Shown in pieces: positions 44,301 to 55,829 of a DNA stretch of 64,000 bases. The stretch spans positions 28,183,608 through 28,247,607 of the forward strand of contig OU964925.1 in assembly GCA_918807975.1 (NCBI GenBank). The letters are read 5' to 3'. The notes under the pieces were generated by a model. It saw only the letters and a program-made list of their open reading frames with translations. It had not been told where the DNA came from and made no database searches. Within the stretch, counting starts at the first letter, position 1, and every line of letters starts with the position of its first letter. A program made the translations under genes and the position numbers. This stretch comes from Aplidium turbinatum. Lineage: Eukaryota; Chordata; Ascidiacea; Aplousobranchia; Polyclinidae.

Positions 44301-47300
44301 TCATGAGTGATTTGCTGAGCTTCCTCTAAGCTATCAGCCGAAAATATAAAATCATCCATGTACATATTATCTGCAATATTGCAGAGAGTTAGTTCACCAG
44401 CTCCGCTGGGGTTCTGCTCGATCATTTTCTTTATAGCCAAGCAAGCGATATATGGGCTACTCTTTATTCCCCAAGGGTGTACACAAAAACGAAATGGTAC
44501 AATCTTTCCACTTTCAAGGTCATCATCTTCAAACCACAATATACGAAACAAATCCCTCTGCGACTCAGGTAACTTTATTTGAAAGAAGCATTTAGTCACA
44601 TCAGCCATGAGACCAAATCTACCAAGCCGAAATCTAGCCAAGACATCTACCAGAGGGTTTAACAAGTCAGGACCCGAAAACATTACATCATTAACACAAG
44701 TTTCTCGAAATTCAGACTTGCCATCGTAAACAATACGCTTTTTTAATTGTGACGTCACAAAGTATGGTAAATACCATTCAAATCCCTTGACATTTCCTGC
44801 TTCACCAGCACGCTCAATATAGCCATTAGATTTAAGATCTTTCATGGTGTCAGTAAGGAAATCACGAAGTTCAGGTTGTTTTAAAGCTTTCTTTCTTAAA
44901 GCAGCAGCTCTATCTGACGCCAACACAAAATTGTTAGGTAGATCAATATCTTCCTTCAACGGAACAGGTATCTCAAATCGACCATCTTTCAACTCAATAT
45001 TCGGTTCGACAAGTTCTCTAGCCAAAATATCATTGCGAGACAATTTACAGGTTTCATTTTGCAAAGTCAAATCCTGAATGACTTTATTCAGGTCTGCTAT
45101 TTCCATATCACGAGACTGAATTTTACGCTGAAAGCCAGAGATGACATCCGACTCTGAAGACGTCTGCACTCTGCACACTTTAGCAACGCTTTCAACTAAG
45201 GGTGACTTACCACCACAAGCCAACCAACCGAGAGGAGTGAGTAAAGCATGCGGTTCACTGCGATTTTCACCAACACGTTCTTCTTTTGCCCACATCAAAT
45301 AAGCGTTGTCGTTTCCAATCAGTACATCTACAGTACTACAATCATTCAAATGAAACATATTCACGTCATGAAAATGACGGAAACTACTTAAATCCTGCTT
45401 ATGTGGTAAAGTCTTAACATCGTCAGCCCAAGCTGGGTTAACCACCGAAGTTATATCACAAAACAGTTCATTCGTCTCTAACGATTGAATGTTGAGTTTA
45501 ACAAGTTCAGCACAAGTAGGTTTCTGACCAGCCAGAGTATCCATTTTAAACGACGCTTTATCATACGGTTTAAGACCAAGTTCGCACACCAAATCACTCG
45601 AAACAAACGTCAACTGCGAACCAGGATCATGCTGACAATACGCCAACTTCGATTTGCCAGTCATTGGATTCAAAACACGAGCAGCAGTAACGCGGTTAAA
45701 GGCTGCTTTCACATTTCCAATCTTAACATTACGCACAGGAACTCTGGCACCAGCCTCATCTTTACCGACCAAATCCAGAGAATCACGTGACGTCACATAA
45801 AAATCATGCAGAAGAAAATAGTGTTTCCTATCGTTGGTAGGTCCACACTTACGACAGTTATTTGCATGATTACAGTCTCTAACCATATGCTGGCGCAAAC
45901 AATTCAAGCATTTGCCAGCTTTCACAATGACATCTCTCCGATCTTTAGGTGTCAAGCGCAAAAATTCTTTACAATTAGACAAAAAATGATATTCAACTTG
46001 ACCACGTGACGAACAACAAATACATGCCGGCAGGTCTTTTCGTCTAGCCTCACCACCGCGCGGTGCGCCAACAGCAGTCGAGTACTGCGAACTTCCTGAC
46101 ATGACATTATCATGGGGTTTTACAGACGTCTGCCTAACCGGACATGAAGGCAATTTTCCTTTGCCAAACTTTTTAAAATGCTGCGACTCACCAGAATCGC
46201 CCATTAGCATAATGCTAAAATCAGTCGACTTGCGCGTTTCCTCCCGTACTACAAAATCAAACAAACTCTGAAATGTAGGTTCCTCAGTGCCACCATACTG
46301 ATCACCTAAAAAGTCAAGATAACGTTGCTTAGCGTCAAACGGGTGTCGCTTAGCCAAATCCAAAACAAAACGTCCTTCTAATTTATCACGCTGACCATAA
46401 GCTTTCGCGTAAAGCAAACACTGCGACAATTCATCTTTTAACTCTTTCAAATCACTGGAAGAGATAGAAGTCAATTTGCTACCATAGCGATACTTTCTAA
46501 TTTCTGGTTCTGCGAAAAGACCTCCACGAACTCCAAAACGTTGGGACAAGCGAGCTAACGACATTTCTATCCTGTCTTTCTCTGACAAGCCAGGAGTGTC
46601 GGAAACCAAATTAGCAATCGTTTGCGCAGCTGTTCTAACACAAGCTGCTTGCAACAAAGTCAAACGAGTTCCCTTAAAGGGCGAAGCTGCCATCAAGGCC
46701 ATAACACGATTTTTAAAGAAGACAAATGGCATATTATTACCATCGTAACCAATCAAGGCCGCCTTATCGAAAAACGTCCTACTATTTTGGTATTCAAAAA
46801 AGCAATCCTGCTGTTGAGAACTCGATTTAGCGGGAGAAGACAAGCTATATCCCTTAAGGGGCTGAGTGGGCTCAGTCACATGCACAGCCTGATCACGATC
46901 CTCAAACACGTTAAAATCAGGAGACGCGATACGCCTCTCACAACCACCCAAATTACGTGTAGCTGGGCGATCAGCAACTAGCGGCGCAGAAAACTTTGAA
47001 GGGGGCAAAGCATTACTGCTAATGGCGGCCCCGTGACCTGTACGCTCTGGGGGAGGAGTTCGGTTGTAGTTTGCAGACCTTGGCTCTACAGCCTTCGGAA
47101 GACCCTTAGCCGCGGCCCCGAGACCTCCTGAAACAGCTGGAAAACATGTGGATTGTACAGGTCCACTTACAGATTGAACAGGCGTCTGGAAAAGGTTAGG
47201 TAAATTAAACTGCGATTGATGTTCACTTCTGGAATGCCTAGAAGAGCCCTTCCTAGAGCTACGCCGGGAGCCCAACTCAGAACGATATTCAGCTAAAGCT

Positions 47301-48511
47301 ACCTCCTTACGTTGTTCAGCCCTCAACTGTGCGTCTTTGAGTGCGAACTCAGCAGCTCTCGCTTCGGCTTTCGCGGCAGCCTCAGCTCGTACGGCCTCAG
47401 CTCTCGCGGCGGCCTCAGCAGCTCTCGCTTCGGCCTCAACTCGTATGGTCTCAGCTCTCGCGGCGGCCTCAGCAGCTCTCGCTTCGGCCTCAACTCGTAT
47501 GGTCTCAGCTCTCGCTATGGCCTCAGCAGCTCTTGCTTCGGCCTCGGCTTGGATCTGGAGCTCCTCTCGTCTTAGCTGTAGGTTAATTTGTGCAACTATC
47601 CGTGACGAGCTCTCAGACATCCTAGTGCTTACATTTGAGGCGCTATCCTCAGGATGTATGTCAGCATCTAACCTATCTGAGAAATCACTTTCTTTTTGTT
47701 CGAAGTTATTTTTTAACGAGTTAAATTCGGGATCTACCCTATCACGAAGTTCTGCCAAGATTGCAGAGTTAACAATTTTACTCAAAAGAGCATGGAAATG
47801 CCTTAATTCCTCTTCTAAAGTAGATAAGTTAGATCGAAAAATTAACAGTTCCTGCTTATCACTCAAAGAACCTAGGGCTACAGAAAGTTTCCCATTTTGA
47901 GTCAAAATATCCCGTCTAAGATGCCGGGCCTCTCGAACTGACTTAGCCTCATCGTTAATGGGCCCCTCCCCAGAATGGCCTGCCCGACCGCAAAGAACAT
48001 CATCAGGCTTAAACTCAGTCGAGTCGACGGCGGTCGAGTCCCTGTCGCCACCGAGTGTAGACATATTAAATGTTAGGGCTAAATTTAACAATTAAAACAT
48101 TAAGTTACACAAACACACAAAATTACAGTAGTTATAAAAAACTTAACTGCAAAGACCGTAAAAATACAAAAAAGAATTTAAATGCACGATACCGTAGCTG
48201 TACGAGTATGTGAAGTCCAAACGTCCACAAAACTTGCTTGGATTCTTCCACTTGAATCTTCAAGCACAGATGGATTGCCTTTAATCTTCTTTCTTGCCAA
48301 TGAATGTCAAAGTTATTTTTCTTCTGTACCAAACTGAGAAGAAATGTCTTTACTTTTTAGCTTAAAGTTCTTCAGTTGCCTACCGAGAAGAAATGTCTTT
48401 AATTTTCTTTGCTTCTTTAGACTACCAACCAATAAGATCTTCTTTTATTATTTCTTTGCTTCTAAGTGCTTCTTAGCCTACCAACTAACAAACTTCGTCT
48501 TTTATTTTTTA

Positions 48512-49078
48512 TGGTCACAGCGGTAAACCATAATCTCTTCTTGGGAAAATTTTAACATAAAGTTCCCTAATCCGTTCGTCTGTATATAATGACCGAAGAA
48601 ACACACACTTGAACTTCTTTTCAAACAGTGTATTCCTGTAAAATTAGCCCGAGGCTACCGAAAACGAGGGGGTGCAACGCCTACACCACTTAAACTGTCA
48701 CTACACAACAGATTACTTGGATAAAAGACGGAACTTTTGTCCAGCTAGCAAGCACTAAGCCAACAGTTAAATGTGCGGCCAACTTTCAAACAATCATTTT
48801 ACGAATGACCAGAATAGATATCAATATCTCAAATTCACGTAGAAAGTAACTGTGACGCAATAAATGAAAGACAATTATGAAGTCATTCCAACAGGTGTTT
48901 AAAGCTGATGTAATATTTCCTGTTTAAACAGGCCCAAACAAGTCCAAACAAGTTTGACACAAGTCTATGAACGATGGTGCAATTTTGGCACATTTTCTAG
49001 CAACTTCCATGACGTAATATTCAGTAGACTTGAACGGTTTTATATGACGTTTGATTTGTACAGAGATTGGCCGTAACA
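48512..49078 (-). repeat. BEL/Pao LTR (5' copy)
   Basis: This is the promoter-bearing LTR for minus-strand transcription. The leader next to it (about 48340-48510) contains repeated TTCTTTGCTTC- and CTACCAACNAA-like pieces. I did not find a clear tRNA primer-binding site. Confidence 0.88.
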
Positions 49079-49413
49079 GCTGGTGGCATCAGTCCATAAC
49101 TGTGAAACGTCATCATGCACGTTAATTTAAACTATCGTAAAATCTAAGATCGATTTATGGCCGGAATAGTAAACTTCAAGTTATTGATAATTAGAGCATA
49201 TTCACTTTCAGGAATTGCACAGTTTGATGGTATAAGATGCCCAACAGGAATTTTATCGTCGTTATAAACGGCTTTTTATACCTGTTTGCAGAACTTTTAT
49301 TGAATTTGATTTTTCCAAAACGTTTTATGAATTTATTTCGCAATGATTAAAATTGTTTTGTTTTATAATTTTACAATAAGTCAAAGAAATAAGTTTTCAT
49401 CACGGTCGTCATC

Positions 49414-49620
49414 GTCGGCTGGATAGCCGAGTGGTGATAGCGCTGGCACGGCAATCAATAGGGCGCCGGTTCGACACCGCCCAAGAGCATTGCGGCTGTG
49501 TCTTTGGCAGAACAATTTAAGGCATGGCTAAAAACGCACACAAAAATTGGCTTCCTTGTCTTCTCTTTCACTTAATCTAAACCTTCAACCACCGGGTGTA
49601 AGCCTAGATACGACGATTAT
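49414..49620 (+). repeat. tRNA-derived SINE (family A), full-length
   Basis: The head GTCGGCTGGATAGCCGAGTG, then GGTTCGACACCGCC, the region around TTGGCTTCC, and the end GTGTAAGCCTAGATACGACG are all present. It is the best-preserved family A copy in the window. Confidence 0.82.
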
Positions 49621-49929
49621 TTGTTCTGTATAAACAGCCATTAGATATTGAAAGAAACTTCTGCTCAAGACACATGGGTGTGCTCCACTGATAATCTCAA
49701 ACAAGGGTGAAACTCGAGTATGGCGTCTTCCATTGTTTTTTGATCGGGGTCTTATGAAAGAAACTCGTTTTTCTTGCTAGAAAATTTATAGATTTAACCA
49801 AAATTGAAAACCAGTTTTGATTTCTTGTTGTAGTCAGGGATTAAATATTCTATGAAAAATGCAGAACATTCAAAGAATACGCGGTGGTTTTTTTCAAGTA
49901 ACGGGCGTCTTGGAAAGTTCAAGGGCCAC

Positions 49930-50690
49930 TAAAGCATCCTGGGCCCGGGTCCAAAGTAACTGGATCTCCCGTCAACGTTACTGCTCATGTATCAATTGAT
50001 TTATGAGATATTTTTGTCGGTATTAATAAGAAATCGTTCAGTTAACGAGTGTAAACATTTAACGGAGATGAGATAGCTTTAAAAACTTAATCTTTGTCAA
50101 CATTGTGTAAAGAAGTGCAATAATTTTTGTAAAGTTATGCAATTTTGACGAAAAGTGTTTGATAATGTTTTGAAGAGTTTTCAAAATCAAACTTGTTAAA
50201 GATATAAAATTTATTTTGGAAAGTTTGATAGAAAAGAGTCATTAAATCTTGCAATTCTAGTTTTTATGTTTATGATCGTAGCAACAAAAGCTGGAGCCGC
50301 CTTTTTCTCACATTTTATGTTGTTTCTAATAAAATAGCTGATTTCATTCTTTATTTCATTTCTAATCTTCCTAAAAGTTAACGATAAGCTAAACCATGTT
50401 AAGAAATTATAGTATTCCTCATTAATATTCAAAGTTTCAAGACAGAGATGATTTTAATAAAATTTGCTTTAACAATTCACGAAATGTAGGCTACTTCGAT
50501 TGTTACTAAAAGTAGTGTTTGTACTTTGACGCCACCTGTTTTTGCAAACGAAGATCTGTTGTTTACTGATAATATTGTATAATTTTCGCTTGATTTTCAC
50601 ATAAAACATGATTTGCCAATAGAAGGCTCTCTGCAATAACAATTGTCATATTTCACAGAATCGCATCACAAATGTAAGAATAAGGTATGG
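49930..50690 (+). repeat. Segmental-duplication marker 3 (right copy)
   Basis: This matches the 5' flank of the discoidin gene (29510-30345). At its right end ATGTAAGAATAAGGTATGGAC parallels the start-codon context TGTAAGAATAAACATGAC, but the reading frame that follows no longer encodes the signal peptide. The partial BEL element follows. Confidence 0.6.
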
Positions 50691-50721
50691 ACATGCTTGT
50701 AAAATACAGACAAGGTCTCAT

Positions 50722-50784
50722 CGAAGTTGTAGCATCCACGAACCCACGAAGTTGTAGCATCCAACATCGAAGTTGTAGCATCCA
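50722..50784 (+). repeat. Three copies of a 17-bp word at a junction
   Basis: CGAAGTTGTAGCATCCA occurs at 50722, 50747 and 50768 with uneven spacers that share CCACGAACC. It lies exactly where the partial BEL element begins. Confidence 0.75.
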
Positions 50785-50789
50785 CCTCC

Positions 50790-53381
50790 ACGAACCCCAA
50801 AACGCTGGGACAAGCGAGCTAACGACATTTCTATCCTGTCTTCCTCTGACAAGCCAGGGGTATCAGAAACCAAATTAGCAATCGTTTGCGCAGCTGTCCT
50901 AACACAAGCTGCTTGTAACAAAGTCAAACGAGTCCTCTTAAAGGGCGAAGCTGCCATTAAGGCCGTAACACGATTTTTAAAGAAGATAAATGGCATATTA
51001 TTACCATCGTAACCAATCAAGGCCGCCTTATCGAAAAACGTCCTACTATTTTGGTATTCAAAAAAGCAATCCTGCTGTTGAGAACTCGATTTAGCGGGAG
51101 AAGACAAGCTATATCCCTTAAGGGGCTGAGTGGGCTCAGTCACATGCACAGCCCGATCACGATCCTCACACACGTTAAAATCAGGAGACGCGATACGCCT
51201 CTCACAACCACCCAAATTACGTGTAGCTGGGCGATCCACAACTAGCGGCGCAGAAAACTTTGAAGGGGGCAAAGCATTACTGCTAATGGCGGCCCCGTGA
51301 CCTGTACGCTCTGGGGGAGGAGTTCGGTTGTAATTCGCAGACCTTGGCTCTACAGCATTCGGAAGACCCTTAGCCGTGGCCCCGAGACCTCCTGAAACAG
51401 CTGGAAAACGTGTGGATTGCCCTGGTCCACTCACAGGTTGAACGGGCGTTTGGAAAAGGTTATGTAAATTAAACTGCGATTGATGTTCATTTCTGGAATG
51501 CCTAGAAGAGCTCTTCTTAGAGCTACGCCGGGAGCCCGCCTCTGATCGATATTCAGCTAAAACTACCTCTTTACGTTGTTCAGCCCTCAACTGAGCGTCT
51601 TTGAGTGCGAACTCAGCAGCTTTCGCTTCGGCTCTCGCGGCGGCCTCAGCTGCTCTCGCTTCGGCCTCAGCTCTCGCGGCAGCCTCAGCTCGAATGGCCT
51701 CTGCAGCTCTCGCTTCGGCCTCAGCTCTCGCGGCAGCCTCAGCAGCTCTCACGGCAGCCTCAGCTCGTATGGCCTCAGCTCTCGCGATGGCCTCAGCAGC
51801 TCTTGCTTCGGCCTCAGCTTGGATCTGGAGCTCCTCTCGTCTTAGCTGTAGGTTAATTTGTGCAACTATCCGAGACGAACTCTTAGACATCCTAGTGCTT
51901 ACATTTGAGGCGCTATCCTCAGGATGTATGTCAGCATCCAACATATCTGAGAACTCACTTTCTTTTTGTTCAAAGTTATTTTTTAACGAGTTAAATTCGG
52001 GATCTACCCTATCACGAAATTCTGCCAAGATTGCAGAGTTAAAGATTGTAGTCAAAAGAGCATGGAAATGCAGTAATTCCTCTTCTAAAGTAGATAAGTT
52101 AGATCGAAAAATTAACAGTTCCTGCTTATCACTCAAAGAACCTAGGGCTACAGAAAGTTCCCCAATTTGAGTCAAAATATCCCGTCTAAGATGCCGGGCC
52201 TCTCGAACTGACTTAGCCTCATCGTTATTGGGTCCCTCCCCAGAATGGCCTGCCCGACCGCAAAGAACATCATCAGGCTTAAACTCAGTCGAGTCTACGG
52301 CGGTCGAGTCCTTGTCGCCACCGAGTGTAGACATATTAAATGTTGGGGCTAAATTAACAATTAAAAAAATTAAGTTACACAAACACACAAAATTATTAGG
52401 CTACAGTAGTTATAAAAAACTTAACTGCAAAGACCGTAAAAATACAAAAAAGAATTTAAATGCACGATACCGTAGCTGTACGGGTATGAAGTCCTAAAGT
52501 CCACAAAACTTGCTTGGATTCTTCCACTTGAATCTACAAGCACAGATGGATTGTCTTTTAATCTTCTTTCTTGCCAATGAATGTCAAAGTTATTTTTCTT
52601 TTGTGCCAAACTGAGAAGAATTGTCTTTACTTTTCTTTGCTTCTGTAAGAGTGTAGACTACCAACCAACAAATCTTCTTTTATTATTTCTTGTACTTCTA
52701 AGTAGTTCTTCTGCACTAGCTGACAACAAACACGTCGTTTATTTTTATGCCTTCAAGTGCTTCTTGGCCTACCAGCTAACAAATCGTTTTTTATTTTTCT
52801 TGCTTTAATTTCTTCTTGACCTACCAACTGACAAGAACTCGTCTTTTATTTTTTATGGTCACAGCGGTAAACCATAATCTCTTCGTGGGAAAATTGTAAC
52901 ATAAGATTCCCGAATCCGTTCGTCTGTATGTATCGACCGAGCAAGAAACACTTCTTGAAACGTCTATTCTTAAAGTGTATTCCTGTAAAATTAGCCCGCG
53001 GCAATCGAAATGACTGGTGCAATGCCTACACCTCTAAAACTGTCACTACGATACAGATTACTTGGATAAAAGACGGAGAATTTGTCTAGCTAGCAAGCAC
53101 CAAATAAACCAGTTAAATGTGCGACCGACTTCCAACAAACAACTTCGAGAATGAATCAGAAAAATTTGTGATAACTCAAAGGCACGTGAGCAGTTCGTGT
53201 GACGCAGCATTTCATGTCCAAACAGGTCTCAAACTGAAACAGGTTTAAACCGGTCTGACACGAGTCTTACGGACGATGGTGCAATTTTGGCTCATGTTTT
53301 AGGAATTTCCATGACGTAATATTCAGTAGACCCGAACGGTTTCTACATGACGTTTGACCAGGCGAACAACCGTCTGTAACA
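50790..53381 (-). mobile_element. Partial BEL/Pao copy (one LTR plus gag region)
   Basis: This fossil belongs to the same lineage as 40792-49078. It consists of an LTR-like segment at 52856-53381, a leader and most of a gag region; pol and the other LTR are absent, so it is a broken copy. The gag region differs from the full element in the number and order of its Ala/Arg/Glu coiled-coil units. Its LTR differs clearly from both LTRs of the other element, so it is a separate and probably older insertion. Confidence 0.85.
52856..53381 (-). repeat. LTR of the partial BEL/Pao copy
   Basis: It begins TGGTCACAGCGGTAAACC and ends CCGTCTGTAACA. It is similar along its length to the LTR at 48512-49078 but more diverged and slightly shorter. 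Confidence 0.82.
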
Positions 53382-53423
53382 ACGTTTATTGAATCACATC
53401 TCTGTCGCGATATTAGTCTAGCC

Positions 53424-53872
53424 CAGGGCTACCCAACTGGCGGACGGCGGGCCGAATGCGGACCTTCTGGGTGTTGAAGGTGGACCTCGGTGTTGAAGGT
53501 GGCTTCCTGAAGAATAACCTCATTGCCACATTTTAGGGCCTCTTTAAACAGATTTCCATTAGGGAAAAGCATTTTTTGTGATTATCCAAGGAGCTGGGGC
53601 TTCGCCCCCAGACCTCCCAACGCTTTGCCGTCTTCTCTGATGTGCGATCTACACAGCTACAGTACAAAGAAACACAATACACTTTTTCCTTTTTTTATTT
53701 CTTTGTTTGTGTCAGACAAAAATCCAAGTTCGTGTTACATACTACCTAAAAAGTGTTCAATGCTCGTACTGGTTGTTTAATTTGTGGTAGCATACTGTGA
53801 AATATACACCGGACCGCAAAAATACTCAACTTGTCAAAATGGACCTTTGGTAACATTAGTTGAGTAGCCCTG
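53424..53872. mobile_element. hAT-type MITE
   Basis: The ends are CAGGGCTACCCAACTGGCGG and GTTGAGTAGCCCTG. The flanks GTCTAGCC (53416-53423) and GACTAGCC (53873-53880) agree at 7 of 8. It is 449 bp and non-coding; the GGGGCTTCGCCCCCAG inside is a common hAT internal hairpin. Confidence 0.78.
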
Positions 53873-54087
53873 GACTAGCCGCTCTGTTGGTCGTCGGGCT
53901 GTCGTCACGCTTTTGGGGATCAAGCTAATAACCTGACCACGAGTATTGCTATTGTTATATGTATTGTTATTCGGATTGTTGCCAACTACATCATAATCAC
54001 AATTTATCTGTCAGCTATAATTCTATATCATAACTAAAATTACTTGCAGTTGAATGCACGATAACAATTTGTTTTGATGGAAGTTAC

Positions 54088-54740
54088 ACTGGTCTACACG
54101 ATTTTTGCTCTGTGAACTTTGAAAACTGATTTAGAGTAATTTTGGGGTGCTGAATCCGAATATGACCTCAGATTTATGCTATCACGTCAGGTTTGTGAGA
54201 TATGATAACAGCATATTGTTACTTTTGTCAAAAGTGGAAGATTTGACGTTGCGTTTATTGCACATACACATTGTGCAAGATCCAAAAATCCAGGCCATGT
54301 GGTGCATAAGTAGCTGAAATACACCTACCAATTATAATTTTGATACCAATTTGTTTTCTAAGCAACATTATTAACAAGGCAGTAATAACAAGCTAACAGG
54401 GAGGCTATAAGTGTAACTGACCCCCTCCCCCCGTCAATGTTTTGCATGAAACCACAAAGATTTAAGCAAGCCTATGGCAATGCTTGTTCAGTAACCATAT
54501 TTAGGCTGTTTTGGCCTGTCTAACACTAACCTTTCGTTACAGCACTGCATATGTTGGTGGTAAACGCAACGCCAAATCTTCCACTTTTGACGAAAGTAGC
54601 AATTTGTTGCTATCATATTTCACAAACCTGACGTGATAGGATAAATCTGAGGTCAGATTCGGATTCAGCACCCCAAAATTACTCTAAATCAGTCTTCAAA
54701 GTTCATGGAGCAAAAAAAAATTCTTTTTTTGTAGACCAGT
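54088..54740. mobile_element. MITE with about 180-bp terminal inverted repeats
   Basis: The left arm begins ACTGGTCTAC and includes TTTTGGGGTGCTGAATCCGA and GTGGAAGATTTGACG. The right arm is its inverse, ending GTAGACCAGT. The arms differ at a modest number of positions. The unique centre is about 290 bp. No clear target duplication was found. The sub-terminal core resembles the intron 9 element at 20748-22265. Confidence 0.75.
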
Positions 54741-55040
54741 GGTTTTTGTATAATCAGCGGCTCTTAAACTTGCTTTGGTTAAATGCGACAGAAAAGATTT
54801 ATTAAAGTTTCTGTGTGCCAGAAATAACAAATTAATTTACAAACTTGAATTTATTGATACGCCCAATATATACAATAAGTGAAATTTCAATTCGTGAAAC
54901 TTTAAAAAAACTTAAATTGAAACACTGGGGCGTGATTACCCCTAATCCAGTTTGACAAGGTAGTGACTTTTTATGTGAAAAAATTCTGCCAGAGCCCAGT
55001 TAAACGTCGCAGCAATCAACCAATTAGAATTAGAATTTAG
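54741..55040. other. No recognised feature
   Basis: AT-rich intergenic DNA; I see no repeat or coding match. Confidence 0.35.
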
Positions 55041-55640
55041 AAGAAAACGGAAACGATGGTAGAAAGTGAAATTCCAATCTGTCAAATTAAAATGAATGAA
55101 ACAACTATAAAACAAGTAAAAAATTTTCGATATCTTGGGACAACAATAAAGTGGGACGCCAAAGATGATAAGGAGTTCAATATACGTTTTGCTCAAGCAA
55201 AAGCCTCTTTCCAGCAAATGAAATCAATATTATGCAACAAGTACATATCTTTCTCAACCACATTCAGAGTATTGAAGTGTTACATTTACCCAATTTTTAA
55301 ATATAATTCAGAAACCTGGACAATTACCAAATCAATTAATAAAATAATTCAATGGGTTTGAAATGTGGGCATTCCGAAAATGCAAAGGATTTCCTGGACT
55401 CACAGAAAAAGCAACCAAACTGTTTTAAATCAAGTCAAGGAAACAATCTACTAAAAAAATATGAAAGAAAATCAACTTCAATTTTTAGGACACGTGCTGC
55501 GAAAAGGAAAGTTAGAACATCTCTCTCTCACAGGCAAAATTGAGGGGAAGCGTGCCCAAAGGCAGACAAAGATTAGCCTACTTAAACCAACAAACCGACA
55601 AAACTAACACCAACATATGCTACACCTCATACACTAAACA
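55041..55640 (+). pseudogene. LINE fragment, C-terminal part of a reverse transcriptase
   Basis: The frame at 55056-55361 encodes VKNFRYLGTTIKWDAKDDKE, RFAQAKASFQQMKSIL, RVLKCYIYPIFKYNSETWTI. Another frame then gives FEMWAFRKCKGFPG at about 55357, and a third, near 55462, gives LGHVLRKGKLEHLSLTGKIE. This is the order of the region after the catalytic core in a widespread non-LTR group (YLGS..., ETWT..., FEMWCYRR..., LGHVLR). At least two frame changes and a stop break it. Upstream RT and endonuclease are missing. Confidence 0.72.
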
Positions 55641-55829
55641 GAGAATCTTGGAAACTTTTCATGCAAGAGGCAGTCAATGCTTGGAATCAAGTGCGACAAT
55701 AAAAGAAGGAGAAGAAGAACCTACACAGCAAACTTGTAAATGTAAACTTGTAAGCAAACTTGTAAAAACGGAATTTGTAAAGCGATGGGTCCCTTTTTTA
55801 AGAGTAAGTCCCACGCCTCCCGGGTAGAC

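Larger units (their letters stand above)
40792..49078 (-). mobile_element. BEL/Pao LTR retrotransposon with two LTRs
   Basis: This fossil element has LTRs at 40792-41359 and 48512-49078, each beginning TG and ending CA, and an exact 5-bp target duplication GCTGG (40787-40791 and 49079-49083). Transcription runs on the minus strand. Parts in order are a long leader, gag (about 46.0-48.1 kb) with an Ala/Glu/Arg-rich coiled coil and CCHC-type knuckles, protease and reverse transcriptase (about 43.7-45.8 kb, YMDDF), RNase H, then integrase with its Zn-binding head, catalytic core and a C-terminal DUF5641-like domain (about 41.7-43.4 kb). No envelope gene was seen. The LTRs differ at only a handful of positions by eye, so the insertion is young. 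The coding region is not fully open; it has about one break. Confidence 0.9.

Noticed and set aside
47312-47900. Long + strand Ala/Ser-rich open frames (also at 51576-52170)
   Set aside because: They are antisense shadows of the repetitive gag region of the BEL/Pao elements, produced by GC-rich repeat codons.
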